Notes: generated by a model from the sequence alone, not told the origin. Positions 1 to 12,455 are shown, counted from the stretch's first letter. The stretch is 64,000 nt of DNA from Gammaproteobacteria bacterium (GCA_016200485.1 JACQEP010000019.1:1-64000), one strand, 5' to 3'. Numbers and translations: made by a program.

Positions 1-687
1 AACGCCTACACGGCAAAAATCGGAATCACGTATTACAAACAAAAAATTGCATGCCATTACGCTAGCCTCATTCAGGGTTCGTTGGAACAGGAGTGCCGAC
101 TCGCCGAGATTGAATGTGGATTTGAACATTTCGGAGTGATTGTTCGTTTTGAAAGCCCCGTTGAAGTGTTGTTGTATGACGACGCCCTAACGATCAACCG
201 CGGGCTGTGCGATATCATCGCCAGAGTCGGGCCGGTGATATTGAGGAATGTTTATCTGACATCCGCTGTGCGTTCGGAAGGACATCGCAACCGATTTCCT
301 CACTTGCGCTTTCATATCGACCGCAATCCTTTGCAACCTACTCGTTACTCTATGTATACCCGTGATCCTTACGATGCCGAGCAAAGATATCCACGCACGG
401 CATCAACACTTTTCACCGCCAATATTGTCAGCCATCTGCAAGGCATCAAAGAGGGCGATGTGGTGCGCGGCATCGATAAAGGTGTGCGTGCCTCCGCGCC
501 ACTGTTTGAAAAAGAAGACATGTCAGGAGTGATTAGTAATATCGTGCTGGAACAGCGCTGGGACGAACCCGAAAGCACGGGCGAAATTGCAATGATCGAC
601 AATGCCACGGCGCTCCATGCCAGTTATTATCGTGATATTGTCCAAAAGGGATATCGAATTGGCGTGCGGTATCTGGCGGGAATTTAG
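1..687 (+). CDS. 5'-truncated putative Fe(II)/2-oxoglutarate (TauD-like) oxygenase
   Basis: The frame is open from the first base of the window, so the true start lies upstream; the TTG at 82 is only the first start-like codon inside. Visible are an HxD pair (FHID, nt 313-324), a later aspartate-asparagine then histidine (IDNATALHA, nt 595-621) and a terminal arginine (YRIGVRYL). That order, HxD...H...R, is the iron and 2-oxoglutarate binding pattern of TauD/TfdA-type dioxygenases. The substrate cannot be inferred. The gene ends 56 bases before the convergent msrA. The family call rests on motif order only, and an unrelated cupin-like fold is possible. Confidence 0.5.
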   Translation, partial: NAYTAKIGITYYKQKIACHYASLIQGSLEQECRLAEIECGFEHFGVIVRFESPVEVLLYDDALTINRGLCDIIARVGPVILRNVYLTSAVRSEGHRNRFPHLRFHIDRNPLQPTRYSMYTRDPYDAEQRYPRTASTLFTANIVSHLQGIKEGDVVRGIDKGVRASAPLFEKEDMSGVISNIVLEQRWDEPESTGEIAMIDNATALHASYYRDIVQKGYRIGVRYLAGI

Positions 688-742
688 TTGCTGAGAATGG
701 TTGCCTGTGAAACGATCAGATGATGTCAGAGTGAGTGATTTA

Positions 743-1378
743 CTATCGTGGAAAAACTACACCACAACCGCCAAGACCACAATACCCTTCGGGATTTTTT
801 GCCAAATATTGCTGATGATAGTCTTCGGCGTAATAAAACGTGGGGGCGGGTAATATTTCAGTAGTGATGGTGCCGCGTTTGGTGTTTTGCAGGGCAGTTT
901 GGTATTTATCTTTCGTGATGTGGGCGGCGGCATTTTGTTCGGCGCTGAAGGTGTAGATGCCCGAACGGTACTGGGTGCCGACATCGTTCCCCTGGCGCAT
1001 GCCCTGTGTCGGGTCATGCGATTCCCAAAATACGCGCAGCAGTTCTTCGTAGTCGATGTGCGCCGGATCATAAACAACAAGCACGACTTCATTGTGACCG
1101 GTCAAGCCGCTGCACACTTCTTTGTAAGTAGGATTGGGCGTAAAACCACCGGCATATCCAACCGCGGTAGTATAGACACCTGATAACGTCCAAAAGCGTT
1201 TTTCCGCGCCCCAGAAACAACCCATGCCAAATACTGCTGACTGTAAGTGTGCAGGGAATGGCGGTTGTAGCAGATGGCCGTTGACGTAGTGCCGGTTAGT
1301 AATCGCCATCGGCGTGGCGCGGCCGGGCAGCGCTTCGGCGGGGGTGGGGAGGCGAGCTTTGGAGTGCCAATCGAGCAT
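743..1378 (-). CDS. msrA: Peptide-methionine (S)-S-oxide reductase MsrA
   Basis: Reduces methionine S-sulfoxide in proteins and free methionine, repairing oxidative damage in the cytoplasm. The catalytic signature [11 protein letters not shown] has its nucleophilic Cys near residue 54, and the C-terminal GYCGLGGCG carries candidate resolving cysteines. The length of 211 residues and the N-terminal extension reading [11 protein letters not shown] are typical of the longer proteobacterial MsrA type, which supports the first ATG even though no strong ribosome site precedes it. It stands alone, with no msrB next to it. Confidence 0.95.
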   Translation of the reverse strand: MLDWHSKARLPTPAEALPGRATPMAITNRHYVNGHLLQPPFPAHLQSAVFGMGCFWGAEKRFWTLSGVYTTAVGYAGGFTPNPTYKEVCSGLTGHNEVVLVVYDPAHIDYEELLRVFWESHDPTQGMRQGNDVGTQYRSGIYTFSAEQNAAAHITKDKYQTALQNTKRGTITTEILPAPTFYYAEDYHQQYLAKNPEGYCGLGGCGVVFPR

Positions 1379-1562
1379 AATCGGTTAACAGTAGGGCGGG
1401 TGGTTATAAAAGACAAGCGCTTAAAAAATAGTGATTAAACCAGCCAAAACGCAAGGTCACCAAGAATATGTCTTTATTGGTGTTTAGTTCGGCTTAACCT
1501 GGCGGCAATCGTGAAGCCTTCGTGACTTGCGATAGGTTTTCTTTGCGTCTCAAGCAGGCTTT

Positions 1563-1814
1563 TTAGTGCGTAGTGGCACGGAACTTGATCTTGCCCTTGA
1601 ATGGAAATTCGACGATGCCGGAGCGGCGGCGCAGTTCCCGTAAAAAGAGCTTGCCGGCGCGATAGCCTTCGCGGAAGGATTGGCGCAGTTGCTCGGCTTT
1701 GGTGATTTGGCCGCCTTCTAAAGCATGGCGAAAGCCGGAGCAAAATCGGTCTTCCACCAAGTGTGGCGGGATCTTGATGCCCACATCCTGCGGGCTGGGA
1801 TAGGCGTAGCGCAT
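1563..1814 (-). CDS. Hypothetical protein, 83 residues, basic
   Basis: I do not recognise this protein. It begins 6 bases after a strong AAGGGGGT ribosome site, which supports the ATG at 1814 over the overlapping longer frame that starts with GTG at 1821. The product is soluble-looking. Its N-terminal half reads YPSPQDVGIKIPPHLVEDRF, and the second half is arginine/lysine-rich with an REGYRAGKLFLREL helix. There is no signal peptide, cysteine motif or membrane segment. It is monocistronic between msrA and the HD-GYP-like gene. A nucleic-acid-binding role would be a guess from charge alone. Confidence 0.6.
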   Translation of the reverse strand: MRYAYPSPQDVGIKIPPHLVEDRFCSGFRHALEGGQITKAEQLRQSFREGYRAGKLFLRELRRRSGIVEFPFKGKIKFRATTH

Positions 1815-1910
1815 GGTACACCCCCTTAAAAATATGGTGTGCCTATAAGTAATATCGGCAGCAATCTGGAAAGCTTTTAATTCTTGTTTAGAGGAAAAAC
1901 AGAGGGGATA

Positions 1911-3062
1911 TCAAACGTAGCCCCAGATCATGGGGAGATTGAGATTTAAGCGTGGATTGCGCTGCACCATGCCTTTAATTAAAAAGTCTGGCGAACGCGT
2001 GTCGCGGAGCACGGGCTTCATATAGAGCTGATTATTGGGCTGTAAAATACTGGCCACGGTCGGGCACATACTATCGGCGCCACGGCGGACAACAATGGCG
2101 ATGTCGCCATTGGCAAGTTTGACGAAGGAGCCCGGTGGAAACACCCCCATATATTTGATTAGCAGCAAGGACAGCGATTCGTCGTAATCCTGGCCTTTGC
2201 TGAGCAGAAAGTTTTTGAGTGCTTCTTTAGCGATCATGGTTTCGCGATAGGCACGGGGTGAAATCATCGCGCTGTAAACATCGGCAACCGCCAATATTTT
2301 TGCGCCATAAACGATATCGTCACCTTTGAGGCCTTGCGGATACCCTTCGCCATTGATGCGTTCATGATGTTGGAGAACAATGTTCAGCCAATAGTCATTG
2401 GTAACGCCATTTTTCTTTAGCAGCGCAACACCTTCGGCCGGATGATTCTGTATGCCGCGTTTTTGTGGATCGGTCAGCGGCGCTGTTTGTGCATGCAAGG
2501 TTTCCTGTAAATCCAGCATGCCGATATTACTGGTAAACGCAGCGGCAACAACCGCCATCGTTTCTTGTTCATCTGTGCCTAATACGGTGCAGAGGAAATG
2601 CGCCAGTACCGCCGAGTGAATGGGATGGATAGTGGTATAGGCATGGCCATGCAGCAAATGCACGGCGCCGAGCGCGGCATCCTGATCTTTTGTGCAGGCC
2701 TTGGCCAGGGCGCGGCAAAGGGTGAGGATGCCTTTTTCGGTTTGCTGCCCTTGAGTCAGGTTGAATAAAATCCGTCCCAGGCGGAAGGCACAACCTTCAA
2801 TCATTAAAAATGGGCTGGCGTCGTCTTCCAGCGGTAGCGGTTGTTCTGTGTTCTCATCTTTATCTGCGCGGCGTGGAGAGCCGGTGGAACCGGCCATTGC
2901 TGATTGTTCGTAGAGCCCACGTTCAACGAGTTGCAATAACTGGTGAGAGGAGGTGATCACCGCACCCCGTTTAAGCAGCAGGAGACCATTGTTGTCGAAA
3001 ATATCACAATCGACGGATTCGCCGACCTTGAACTGTGTTGATCTGATTTTCGCCAGGCCCAT
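1911..3062 (-). CDS. HD-GYP-like c-di-GMP signalling protein with degenerate HD motif
   Basis: 383 residues. The N-terminal ~90 residues resemble the DUF3391-type domain often found before HD-GYP domains. The C-terminal half has the GYP signature HHERINGEGYPQGL and the following AKILAVADVYSAM, both characteristic of HD-GYP phosphodiesterases. Where active enzymes have LLHDIGK, this protein reads FTSNIGM, so the metal-binding His-Asp pair is replaced by Ser-Asn and the Lys by Met. Hydrolysis of c-di-GMP is therefore doubtful, and the protein may only bind or sense. A GGAG ribosome site precedes the ATG. No partner gene is adjacent; PilZ and GGDEF proteins occur later in the window. Confidence 0.85.
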   Translation of the reverse strand: MGLAKIRSTQFKVGESVDCDIFDNNGLLLLKRGAVITSSHQLLQLVERGLYEQSAMAGSTGSPRRADKDENTEQPLPLEDDASPFLMIEGCAFRLGRILFNLTQGQQTEKGILTLCRALAKACTKDQDAALGAVHLLHGHAYTTIHPIHSAVLAHFLCTVLGTDEQETMAVVAAAFTSNIGMLDLQETLHAQTAPLTDPQKRGIQNHPAEGVALLKKNGVTNDYWLNIVLQHHERINGEGYPQGLKGDDIVYGAKILAVADVYSAMISPRAYRETMIAKEALKNFLLSKGQDYDESLSLLLIKYMGVFPPGSFVKLANGDIAIVVRRGADSMCPTVASILQPNNQLYMKPVLRDTRSPDFLIKGMVQRNPRLNLNLPMIWGYV

Positions 3063-3174
3063 GGGGTTGCTCCAAACCGTTGTTTTTGCAGGTTCTCCTT
3101 ATATTTCGGCTGTGGGAACGATTACTTAAGATCAGACCGGAATATGGGCAAAAAAAACTAGGCCGGAAATTTGC

Positions 3175-3198
3175 AGGGGCGATTCATGAATCGCCCCT
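3175..3198. repeat. 24-bp perfect palindrome, GGGGCGATTCAT half-site
   Basis: Perfect inverted repeat with half-site AGGGGCGATTCA. It lies 6 bases past the stop codon of the leftward methyltransferase gene. Similar copies occur at 18951, 21556, 33677 and 51495, each also just beyond a stop codon. Confidence 0.85.
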
Positions 3199-3204
3199 AC
3201 GGGT

Positions 3205-4242
3205 TCAACGCTTGTAGCCCGAGACCATGATGAAAGGACTGGGTGGCGCCATTTGCTCGGATTTGATGTCTACGAATCCTACTTCGCGGAGAATTTTTTC
3301 CATTTCGGTGGTGGAGTAGGAGGTGCCGCTGACGGTATTGATGATCTGATTGACGCCGATCAGGGCGGCGAGCATCGGGCCCTTTTTGTCGGCATGTAAC
3401 AACTGCTCCTGGATCATGATGACGCCATCTTTATTCATGGAGTCATAGCACTTTTTCAGCAATTTTTTGATGTTTTCCGGCGATTCCTGATTCGTCATCG
3501 ACGACAGCAGCATGGCATCATTACCGGTCCCGAGACTGTCGGTGTTGTAGTCGCCCGGCAGAAGCTTGACGCGATCCTGCATGTGATACCTGTCGACGAT
3601 TTCTTTGGCGATCTTTAAATTTTGCGGACGATCCATGGCAATGGCATTGAGGCCGGGATACCGCTCGCAGAATTTCACGGCGAAGGTCGCTGGGCCGCAG
3701 CCCACATCCATCAACTGTTTTTTGCCGGAAAGATCGAACAAGTCGGTCAACACATCAGACTGCGACAGTGCGCGATTGTGCATGCCCATCATGTAATTGC
3801 GTGTCTCTTCGTCGCTATACTCCTGGTGCATCAGCGCCGATGGTATGCCGGTTTTCACCGTGTTATAAAGGCCGCCCCAGGCCTGATACCAGTTTTCGAA
3901 CATGTAAACGATGCCGCCCTGGTAAAACTTGCTGGAACTTGCGAGAAACGTTTGGCTGAATTGATTGTTGCGGAACACATCGCCATCGCGGTCAAGAAAA
4001 TCGATGGATACCAGCGCGCTGAGCAATGCGCCTAGACAGCGGCGATCAGCGCCGGTTTCCCGGGTTAGCGTGTCCAGATCTTTTGCCTTGCCGTCGAGCA
4101 GATTGAAAATGTCGAGTCTATTTGCAGCGTGTAAGACGCAGGATTGCCAGTAGCCAGACGCCACTTGCATGACCCGCATTGGGTCCATGCCTTCAGGCAA
4201 GTCCCAGCTATTATTTTTTTCGTTTTTTGATACCGCAGACAT
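3205..4242 (-). CDS. SAM-dependent O-methyltransferase, COMT-like family 2
   Basis: 345 residues. An N-terminal winged-helix dimerisation region (about residues 25-110, LDIFNLLDGKAKDLDTLT) precedes a Rossmann domain with the SAM motif LMDVGCGPATFAVKF near residue 175. This layout belongs to the plant-COMT/hydroxyneurosporene/acetylserotonin methyltransferase family (PF00891). The usual catalytic HDW region instead reads MTNQES, so the general-base His seems absent; the protein may use another mechanism or methylate a non-hydroxyl site. The ribosome site GGGGAGGGG is strong. There is no pigment or secondary-metabolite cluster beside it, so the substrate is unknown. Confidence 0.8.
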   Translation of the reverse strand: MSAVSKNEKNNSWDLPEGMDPMRVMQVASGYWQSCVLHAANRLDIFNLLDGKAKDLDTLTRETGADRRCLGALLSALVSIDFLDRDGDVFRNNQFSQTFLASSSKFYQGGIVYMFENWYQAWGGLYNTVKTGIPSALMHQEYSDEETRNYMMGMHNRALSQSDVLTDLFDLSGKKQLMDVGCGPATFAVKFCERYPGLNAIAMDRPQNLKIAKEIVDRYHMQDRVKLLPGDYNTDSLGTGNDAMLLSSMTNQESPENIKKLLKKCYDSMNKDGVIMIQEQLLHADKKGPMLAALIGVNQIINTVSGTSYSTTEMEKILREVGFVDIKSEQMAPPSPFIMVSGYKR

Positions 4243-4359
4243 CGCTGTCCCCTCCCCATTGAAACTCTTAAAGTGATTTAAAAAGAACGCAGCAATATGA
4301 AGGATATTGCCTGATTTGTCCAGCCTGGAACCCGGTTTTGAAGATAAAATTTATTAAAT

Positions 4360-4575
4360 TCAATTAGTTGTCGAAGGAGCGTGGGCTTGGGCGCAACGCC
4401 GGCAGATGCAGGTCTTTTTCCTGGCTGAGGGAGCTACTTTGTCCAGCAGGGTTGGGGGAAAAGGTGATTCACGGCACCAGCATGGCTGACTTTGTCGGGG
4501 ATTGGCCAAAGCACAATCATTGGGCTCGCCACATAACGGGCAGCGGCGGGGATCAATATTGGAGGGTTTGGCCAT
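4360..4575 (-). CDS. Small cysteine-rich CWC family protein
   Basis: 71 residues with the spacing CPLCGEPNDCA, then CWC, a central FPPTLLDKV stretch, and CICRRCA near the end. This is the layout of the small 'cysteine-rich CWC' proteins common in proteobacteria, presumed metal binding, of unknown role. No clear ribosome site is visible. The gene is alone between the methyltransferase and an orphan gene. Confidence 0.65.
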   Translation of the reverse strand: MAKPSNIDPRRCPLCGEPNDCALANPRQSQPCWCRESPFPPTLLDKVAPSARKKTCICRRCAQAHAPSTTN

Positions 4576-4659
4576 GACTGTGCTTGGGATCCAGCTAAGG
4601 CGAACTCTGAAATGATAGCGTCAGAGCCGGCGATTTGCAGTTGCAGATTGCGTCAGGTG

Positions 4660-4941
4660 CTAGCCACCGAGTTTTGATAAAAGAGCGCTCTTTTCTTCGG
4701 TCTGAGCCAAAAGTTCGCGCACCTTATTAAAGGCCTGGGTCGCCGTCTCAGGGTGCTTGGCAAAGCCAATAATCGGATCGTACTTCCAGCCGGCAAGTTT
4801 GAGGATTAGCCGTTTGAATTCAGCCCCCTCTGTCCCACCGCCCCCGATCTTGGTTAGCAACTGCTCGATCTTGACGTGGGTGGCCACATGTCCGGGTTTG
4901 AAGCTGGTGAAATCGGTGGCGACCACAGGATCGAATTGCAT
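4660..4941 (-). CDS. Hypothetical protein, 93 residues
   Basis: I do not recognise it. An AAAGGAA ribosome site lies at a good distance before the ATG. The protein begins MQFDPVVATDF, is cytosolic-looking, and has a glycine run (KIGGGGTEG) in the middle and two likely amphipathic helices, the second ending KSALLSKLGG. It shows no cysteines, signal peptide or membrane segment. It is monocistronic, about 150 bases beyond the metH stop. Confidence 0.65.
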   Translation of the reverse strand: MQFDPVVATDFTSFKPGHVATHVKIEQLLTKIGGGGTEGAEFKRLILKLAGWKYDPIIGFAKHPETATQAFNKVRELLAQTEEKSALLSKLGG

Positions 4942-5094
4942 GTCGGCGTTCCTTTTGTTGGGTTGTAGATACTGGTAAGAATTATTTCGTCCAAACGGAG
5001 GTAAGATTTAGAGTTTCAAATAAAGTCTCCATTGTCTTGATGCTACACTATTTTTTTGGCCATAAAAAAGTCGCCCGGAATCGGGATTGTGTGT

Positions 5095-8862
<3,768 letters not shown>

Positions 8863-8932
8863 GGGCCTTCCGTATCCGGGGATCAAAAAAAGAGGGCTAT
8901 TCTAACATGGAGGCAAAGAAAACAATCTTTAA

Positions 8933-9011
8933 CAACCGCGAAGGGCGCAAAGGAACGCGAAGTTGGTAATTCTTGCGATTTTCTTGGCGCCCTTAGCGTC
9001 CTTGGCGGTTT
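8933..9011. repeat. Intergenic inverted repeat pair (ccgcgaagg / cgcccttagcg type)
   Basis: The left arm AACCGCGAAGGGCGCAAAGG (from 8933) and the right arm, reading TTGGCGCCCTTAGCGTCC (to about 9011), are imperfect inverted copies. The pair fills the gap between metH and marC. Related arms recur at 10724-10745 and 10818-10850. Confidence 0.6.
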
Positions 9012-9027
9012 AATGGTTTTACAGGGA

Positions 9028-9648
9028 TTACAAATTCAGGCTGGTTTTGATGCCATCCAACACATATTGCACCGCCAGTGAGGCCAGGATCAGCCCCAGC
9101 ATCCGGCTGATGACATTGGCGCCGGTCTCGCCCAGCAGTTGCATGAGCTTCGGCGCAAAGAGCAGGGCGACGAGCATGATGCTCATCACCAGCACCAGGA
9201 TCGACAATAATCCGGTGCTGGTGAGGGCGGTTTCGGCAGACGAGGCCATCAACAGCACGGTGGTCATCGCCCCGGGGCCGGCGATCAGGGGGAAGGCGAG
9301 GGGGAAGACGCTGAGGTCGGTGCGTTGAGTCGCCTCGTGTTGTTCGCGATCGGTGGCAGTGCGCAGGCCCGATTGACGGGCGACGACCATGTCGATAGCC
9401 AGCAAGAACAGCAAGATCCCGCCCGCGATGCGAAACGCCGGGATGCCGATACCCAGCACTTGCAGCAACCAGTCGCCGATCAAAAAGAAAGTGATCAGGA
9501 TGCCGCTGGCAATGCTGGTGCCGAGGATGGCGGTCTTGCGCTGGACGGCGGGGCTGACGTTGTGTGTCATCGCGGCAAAGATCGCCGCCACGCCGATCGG
9601 GTCGATGACGATGAACAGCACGACAAAGGCTTTGAATAAGACGTCCAT
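9028..9648 (-). CDS. MarC family integral membrane protein
   Basis: 206 residues with six predicted membrane segments, beginning with the family-typical MDVLFKAFVVLFIVIDPIGV and containing FPLAFPLIAGPGAMTTV near residue 115, a conserved MarC/YhgN segment. It acts in the inner membrane. The transported substrate is unknown, and the historical link to multiple antibiotic resistance was not upheld for MarC. An AGGTG ribosome site precedes the ATG. The gene is monocistronic, bounded by repeats on both sides. Confidence 0.9.
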   Translation of the reverse strand: MDVLFKAFVVLFIVIDPIGVAAIFAAMTHNVSPAVQRKTAILGTSIASGILITFFLIGDWLLQVLGIGIPAFRIAGGILLFLLAIDMVVARQSGLRTATDREQHEATQRTDLSVFPLAFPLIAGPGAMTTVLLMASSAETALTSTGLLSILVLVMSIMLVALLFAPKLMQLLGETGANVISRMLGLILASLAVQYVLDGIKTSLNL

Positions 9649-9667
9649 GTGTCACCTAAAGATCGAA

Positions 9668-9851
9668 ATCCAACGCGGAGACGCAAAGGCGCGGAGGATG
9701 GGTAAAGAAAGCCCTAACTACACACGCGATAATGAGATGTCGAGGGATTTGTAAGGGCGTGGTTAATAAAAATCTTCGCTGAATCTTTTTGCTGCCCTTG
9801 AGGTTAAGTTTTTGCATTTCTCCGCGCCTTTGCGTCCCCGCGTTGGATTTT
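9668..9851. repeat. Inverted repeat pair flanking ~115 bases of gene-free DNA
   Basis: The left arm reads AATCCAACGCGGAGACGCAA (from 9667) and the right arm CTTTGCGTCCCCGCGTTGG (to about 9846), inverted and nearly identical. The same arm sequence returns at 10674 and 10870, so this is a dispersed element. With the TetR promoter region it accounts for the 345 bases between marC and the TetR gene. Confidence 0.7.
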
Positions 9852-9965
9852 TTCTGATTCTAGTATCGTATCGTCCCTGATTGCAGTAACTTAATCAATC
9901 AGTTAAAGGTCATGAAATAAGCATGACATAAGTTTTATATTGGGCTATAAAGTTAAAGTCAACCT

Positions 9966-9979
9966 TATTAAATTTAATA
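9966..9979. promoter_or_regulatory. Candidate operator palindrome upstream of the TetR gene
   Basis: A perfect 14-base palindrome, TATTAAATTTAATA, ends 13 bases before the TetR start codon. Its position and symmetry fit an autoregulatory TetR operator. AT-rich palindromes also arise by chance, so this is only a candidate. Confidence 0.4.
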
Positions 9980-9992
9980 GCGGGAGGTGAGC

Positions 9993-10667
9993 ATGACAGA
10001 GAATTCAAAACCTACGTTGCGGGAACGTAAGCACGCGCGCACCCGGCTGGCACTGATGCGGGCCGCGACCGAGCGCTTGGAAAAGGCACCGCTGGCCGAG
10101 ATCGCGGTCAAGGAAGTTTGCGCTGCCGCCGAGGTCTCCGAGGCTACTTTCTTCAATTACTTTGCCACCAAAAACGAGCTGCTCGATTATTACCTCCAGC
10201 TGTGGTTGTTGGAGCTCGCCTGGGGCGCGAGCCGTAGCGAGGCCTGGGGGCTGGTATTGATCGGACAGCTGTTTGATCGTGTCGCCAAGCAATTCCAGCA
10301 GCGGCCGGGGCTGATGGCCGAGATCATTGCCCATCAGGCGCGGCAGCGGGAGAAATCCGCGCTGCCCGAACTTAGCGCCATTGAGCGGAGGTTGGCGTTT
10401 CCCGAGGCAACCGGGATCGAAGATTTTGCCGCGGTGGGATTGGACAAGCTGTGGCTGGGTGCCTTGCAGCAGGCCATCGAGGCTGGCGAATTACCGCCCA
10501 ATACTCATTTGCCAACGGTGATGGTGAGTCTGGTGTCGGTTTTTTATGGCGTGCCGCTGGCGCTGCGCCAGGGTAATTCGGCCGCGATTACGGGCATGTA
10601 TCGTCAGCAACTGGCCTTGTTGTGGGCGGGAGTGCGGGTTGCGGCGCAGTCGAAGGTAGCTGTTTGA
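9993..10667 (+). CDS. TetR family transcriptional regulator
   Basis: About 224 residues. The N-terminal DNA-binding region contains RLALMRAATERLEKAPLAEIAVKEV followed by the recognition helix segment EVSEATFFNYFATKNELL, the standard TetR helix-turn-helix order. The C-terminal ligand domain is not diagnostic. The ATG at 9993 lies 6 bases after GGGAGG, so it is preferred over the GTG at 9987, which overlaps that ribosome site. No transporter or enzyme gene is adjacent or divergent, so the target is unknown. A palindrome just upstream may be its own operator. Confidence 0.88.
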   Translation: MTENSKPTLRERKHARTRLALMRAATERLEKAPLAEIAVKEVCAAAEVSEATFFNYFATKNELLDYYLQLWLLELAWGASRSEAWGLVLIGQLFDRVAKQFQQRPGLMAEIIAHQARQREKSALPELSAIERRLAFPEATGIEDFAAVGLDKLWLGALQQAIEAGELPPNTHLPTVMVSLVSVFYGVPLALRQGNSAAITGMYRQQLALLWAGVRVAAQSKVAV

Positions 10668-10671
10668 GAAT

Positions 10672-10893
10672 TTAAAAATCCAACGCGGAGACGCAGAGGC
10701 GCGGAGGAAAAGCGGATAACCGCTAAGGCCGCAAAGTAGCGCGAAGCTATGCAATGGGTTCAATTATTGGACCGGGCAATATTAAGCGCAAAAACGATAA
10801 TTATTTCTTCGATTTCCTTTGCGTTACTTTGCGGCCTTCGCGGTTAAGCTTTATTCACTTCTCCGTGCCTCTGCGTCTCCGCGTTGGATTTTT
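10672..10893. repeat. Two-layer inverted repeat filling the TetR-zapE gap
   Basis: Outer arms AATCCAACGCGGAGACGCAG (from 10675) and, inverted, CTCTGCGTCTCCGCGTTGG (to about 10888). Inner arms ACCGCTAAGGCCGCAAAGTA and, inverted, TACTTTGCGGCCTTCGCGGT. The outer arms match the pair at 9668-9851 and the inner arms resemble the pair at 8933-9011, as if two element types were nested. Confidence 0.7.
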
Positions 10894-10908
10894 TTGCGGT
10901 TTTTAAAA

Positions 10909-12000
10909 TTACGGCCGGTGCGCGTAAGCGAGATAGGCCGCGCTGCCCATTTCCTGCAACCGGCTGATGGTCCGTTGAAAGGCAAAGCGGTGGCGCTGGC
11001 CGCGATAAAGCCCCGTGCTCGGCGCGGCGGCGCTGATGATTAATTTGACGCGATGATCGTACAGCGCATCGATCAAATGCATGAAGCGTTGCACCGCATC
11101 GTCCTTCGCTTCCTCGAGTATAGGAACGGCGCTGATCAATACTGTATGAAACAGGCGGCTGATCTCAAGGTAATCCGCCGCTGAACGCGGCGTTTCGCAG
11201 ATCGCGGCAAAATCGAACCAGACCACATCATCGCTGATTGCTTTTACATTGATGTTGCGATTGTGAATGCTCAGTGTCTGGGGTTGCGGTTCGCTATCGG
11301 GTGCCAAGGCCTGAAATTGCGCGCGCAATTCCTGCTCGCTTCCGGCGCCAGTTAAATGACCAGTCAAATGATAAGTACCGCTTCTTTCCAGTAATGTCAG
11401 CCGGTAATCAGTCTCGCCAGTCAAATGCAGGGTCGTGGTATGTTCTTTAATGGCAGCGATGGCCGATAAGAATCGCTCCCGTTGTAAGCCATTACGATAC
11501 AAATCATCGGGTGCGATATTGGACGTGGTAATCAGGGTAACGCCTTGCGCAAACAAGGCAGTCAGTAAACCGCCGAGTAACATCGCATCGCCAATATCAT
11601 TGACGTGAAACTCATCCAGGCATAACAAACGAAATTGTTGTGCCTGGCGCCTGGCGATGATTTGGAGTGGATCGGGACTCTTGGGGAGCTTTTTCAATTC
11701 CCAATGAATCTCCTGCATAAAACGATGAAAATGCAGGCGCCGTTTTTCGGCAAACGGCAGGCTGTCGTAAAACAGGTCCATCAAATAGGTCTTGCCCCGG
11801 CCGACACCGCCCCAGAGATAGGCGCCCTTGATGGGCTTGTTCTCGGATTGTAAGAGTTGCTCAAACCAATTGCGGCGCGTTGGCGTAGCCGTGAACTGAC
11901 GAAAAATCTCCTCCAGCTGCTTTAGGGCTACTTGCTGCGCCACATCAGCCGTCAAGCCGCGGTGAGCAAGGTCATGCTGGTAGCGTTGCAATGGGTTCAT
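10909..12000 (-). CDS. zapE: Cell division AFG1-like ATPase ZapE
   Basis: 363 residues, the usual ZapE length. It has Walker A GGVGRGKTYLMD (residues ~64-75), Walker B LLCLDEFHV (~126-134) and the AFG1 hallmark HFHRFMQEIH. In E. coli ZapE associates with the Z-ring and modulates FtsZ during late constriction or stress. The start lies 9 residues before conserved sequence and has only a weak ribosome site. It is monocistronic; the zapA/zapB-type genes lie separately at 21.6-22.1 kb. Confidence 0.95.
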   Translation of the reverse strand: MNPLQRYQHDLAHRGLTADVAQQVALKQLEEIFRQFTATPTRRNWFEQLLQSENKPIKGAYLWGGVGRGKTYLMDLFYDSLPFAEKRRLHFHRFMQEIHWELKKLPKSPDPLQIIARRQAQQFRLLCLDEFHVNDIGDAMLLGGLLTALFAQGVTLITTSNIAPDDLYRNGLQRERFLSAIAAIKEHTTTLHLTGETDYRLTLLERSGTYHLTGHLTGAGSEQELRAQFQALAPDSEPQPQTLSIHNRNINVKAISDDVVWFDFAAICETPRSAADYLEISRLFHTVLISAVPILEEAKDDAVQRFMHLIDALYDHRVKLIISAAAPSTGLYRGQRHRFAFQRTISRLQEMGSAAYLAYAHRP

Positions 12001-12152
12001 GAGGGTTGAGTTAACAAAAAAGCGGATAGTGTTGTTTTTCAGCAGGCTGTTAATTAACTATCGGATGAATCAGGAGAAATTTGATGGGCGCAATAATAAC
12101 GCTGCTGGATATGGTTATCCAGCAGAATGGTGTGTGTCAGTGGTTATGCCGC

Positions 12153-12455
12153 CTAGCTCAGGGCAGATGCGCGAAGCAGCCTCGAAACTTCCGGGGTGCG
12201 TTTGTCGAACAGCACGCCAATGCCCTCCGTGGAACTGCGCACAACAAAACCCCGGCGTTGGAATTGTTGACCATTAAGCTCAAAAAGAATATTCACCTGG
12301 GCATACACTGGGATGCGTGCGGTCTTCGGACGAAGGAAAATCCCATCAACCGAAATATTGTGTGCTTGAGCGGTCAGGTTGCCGGTATGTCGATAGTCGA
12401 CAACCACATCCAAAGAGACATCATGTCTCGTTCCTAATCGTTGTTCTACGCGCAT
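12153..12455 (-). CDS. Single-domain PilZ protein, probable c-di-GMP receptor
   Basis: 100 residues forming one PilZ domain. The N-terminal RLGTRHDV supplies the RxxxR arginines, and NISVDGIFL supplies the D/NxSxxG motif that together bind c-di-GMP. The ribosome site AAGGAAAGGAAAG is strong. It sits alone between zapE and a small membrane protein, with no adhesion or motility genes nearby, so its effector target is unknown. The GGDEF/EAL proteins of this window could supply its ligand. Confidence 0.85.
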   Translation of the reverse strand: MRVEQRLGTRHDVSLDVVVDYRHTGNLTAQAHNISVDGIFLRPKTARIPVYAQVNILFELNGQQFQRRGFVVRSSTEGIGVLFDKRTPEVSRLLRASALS

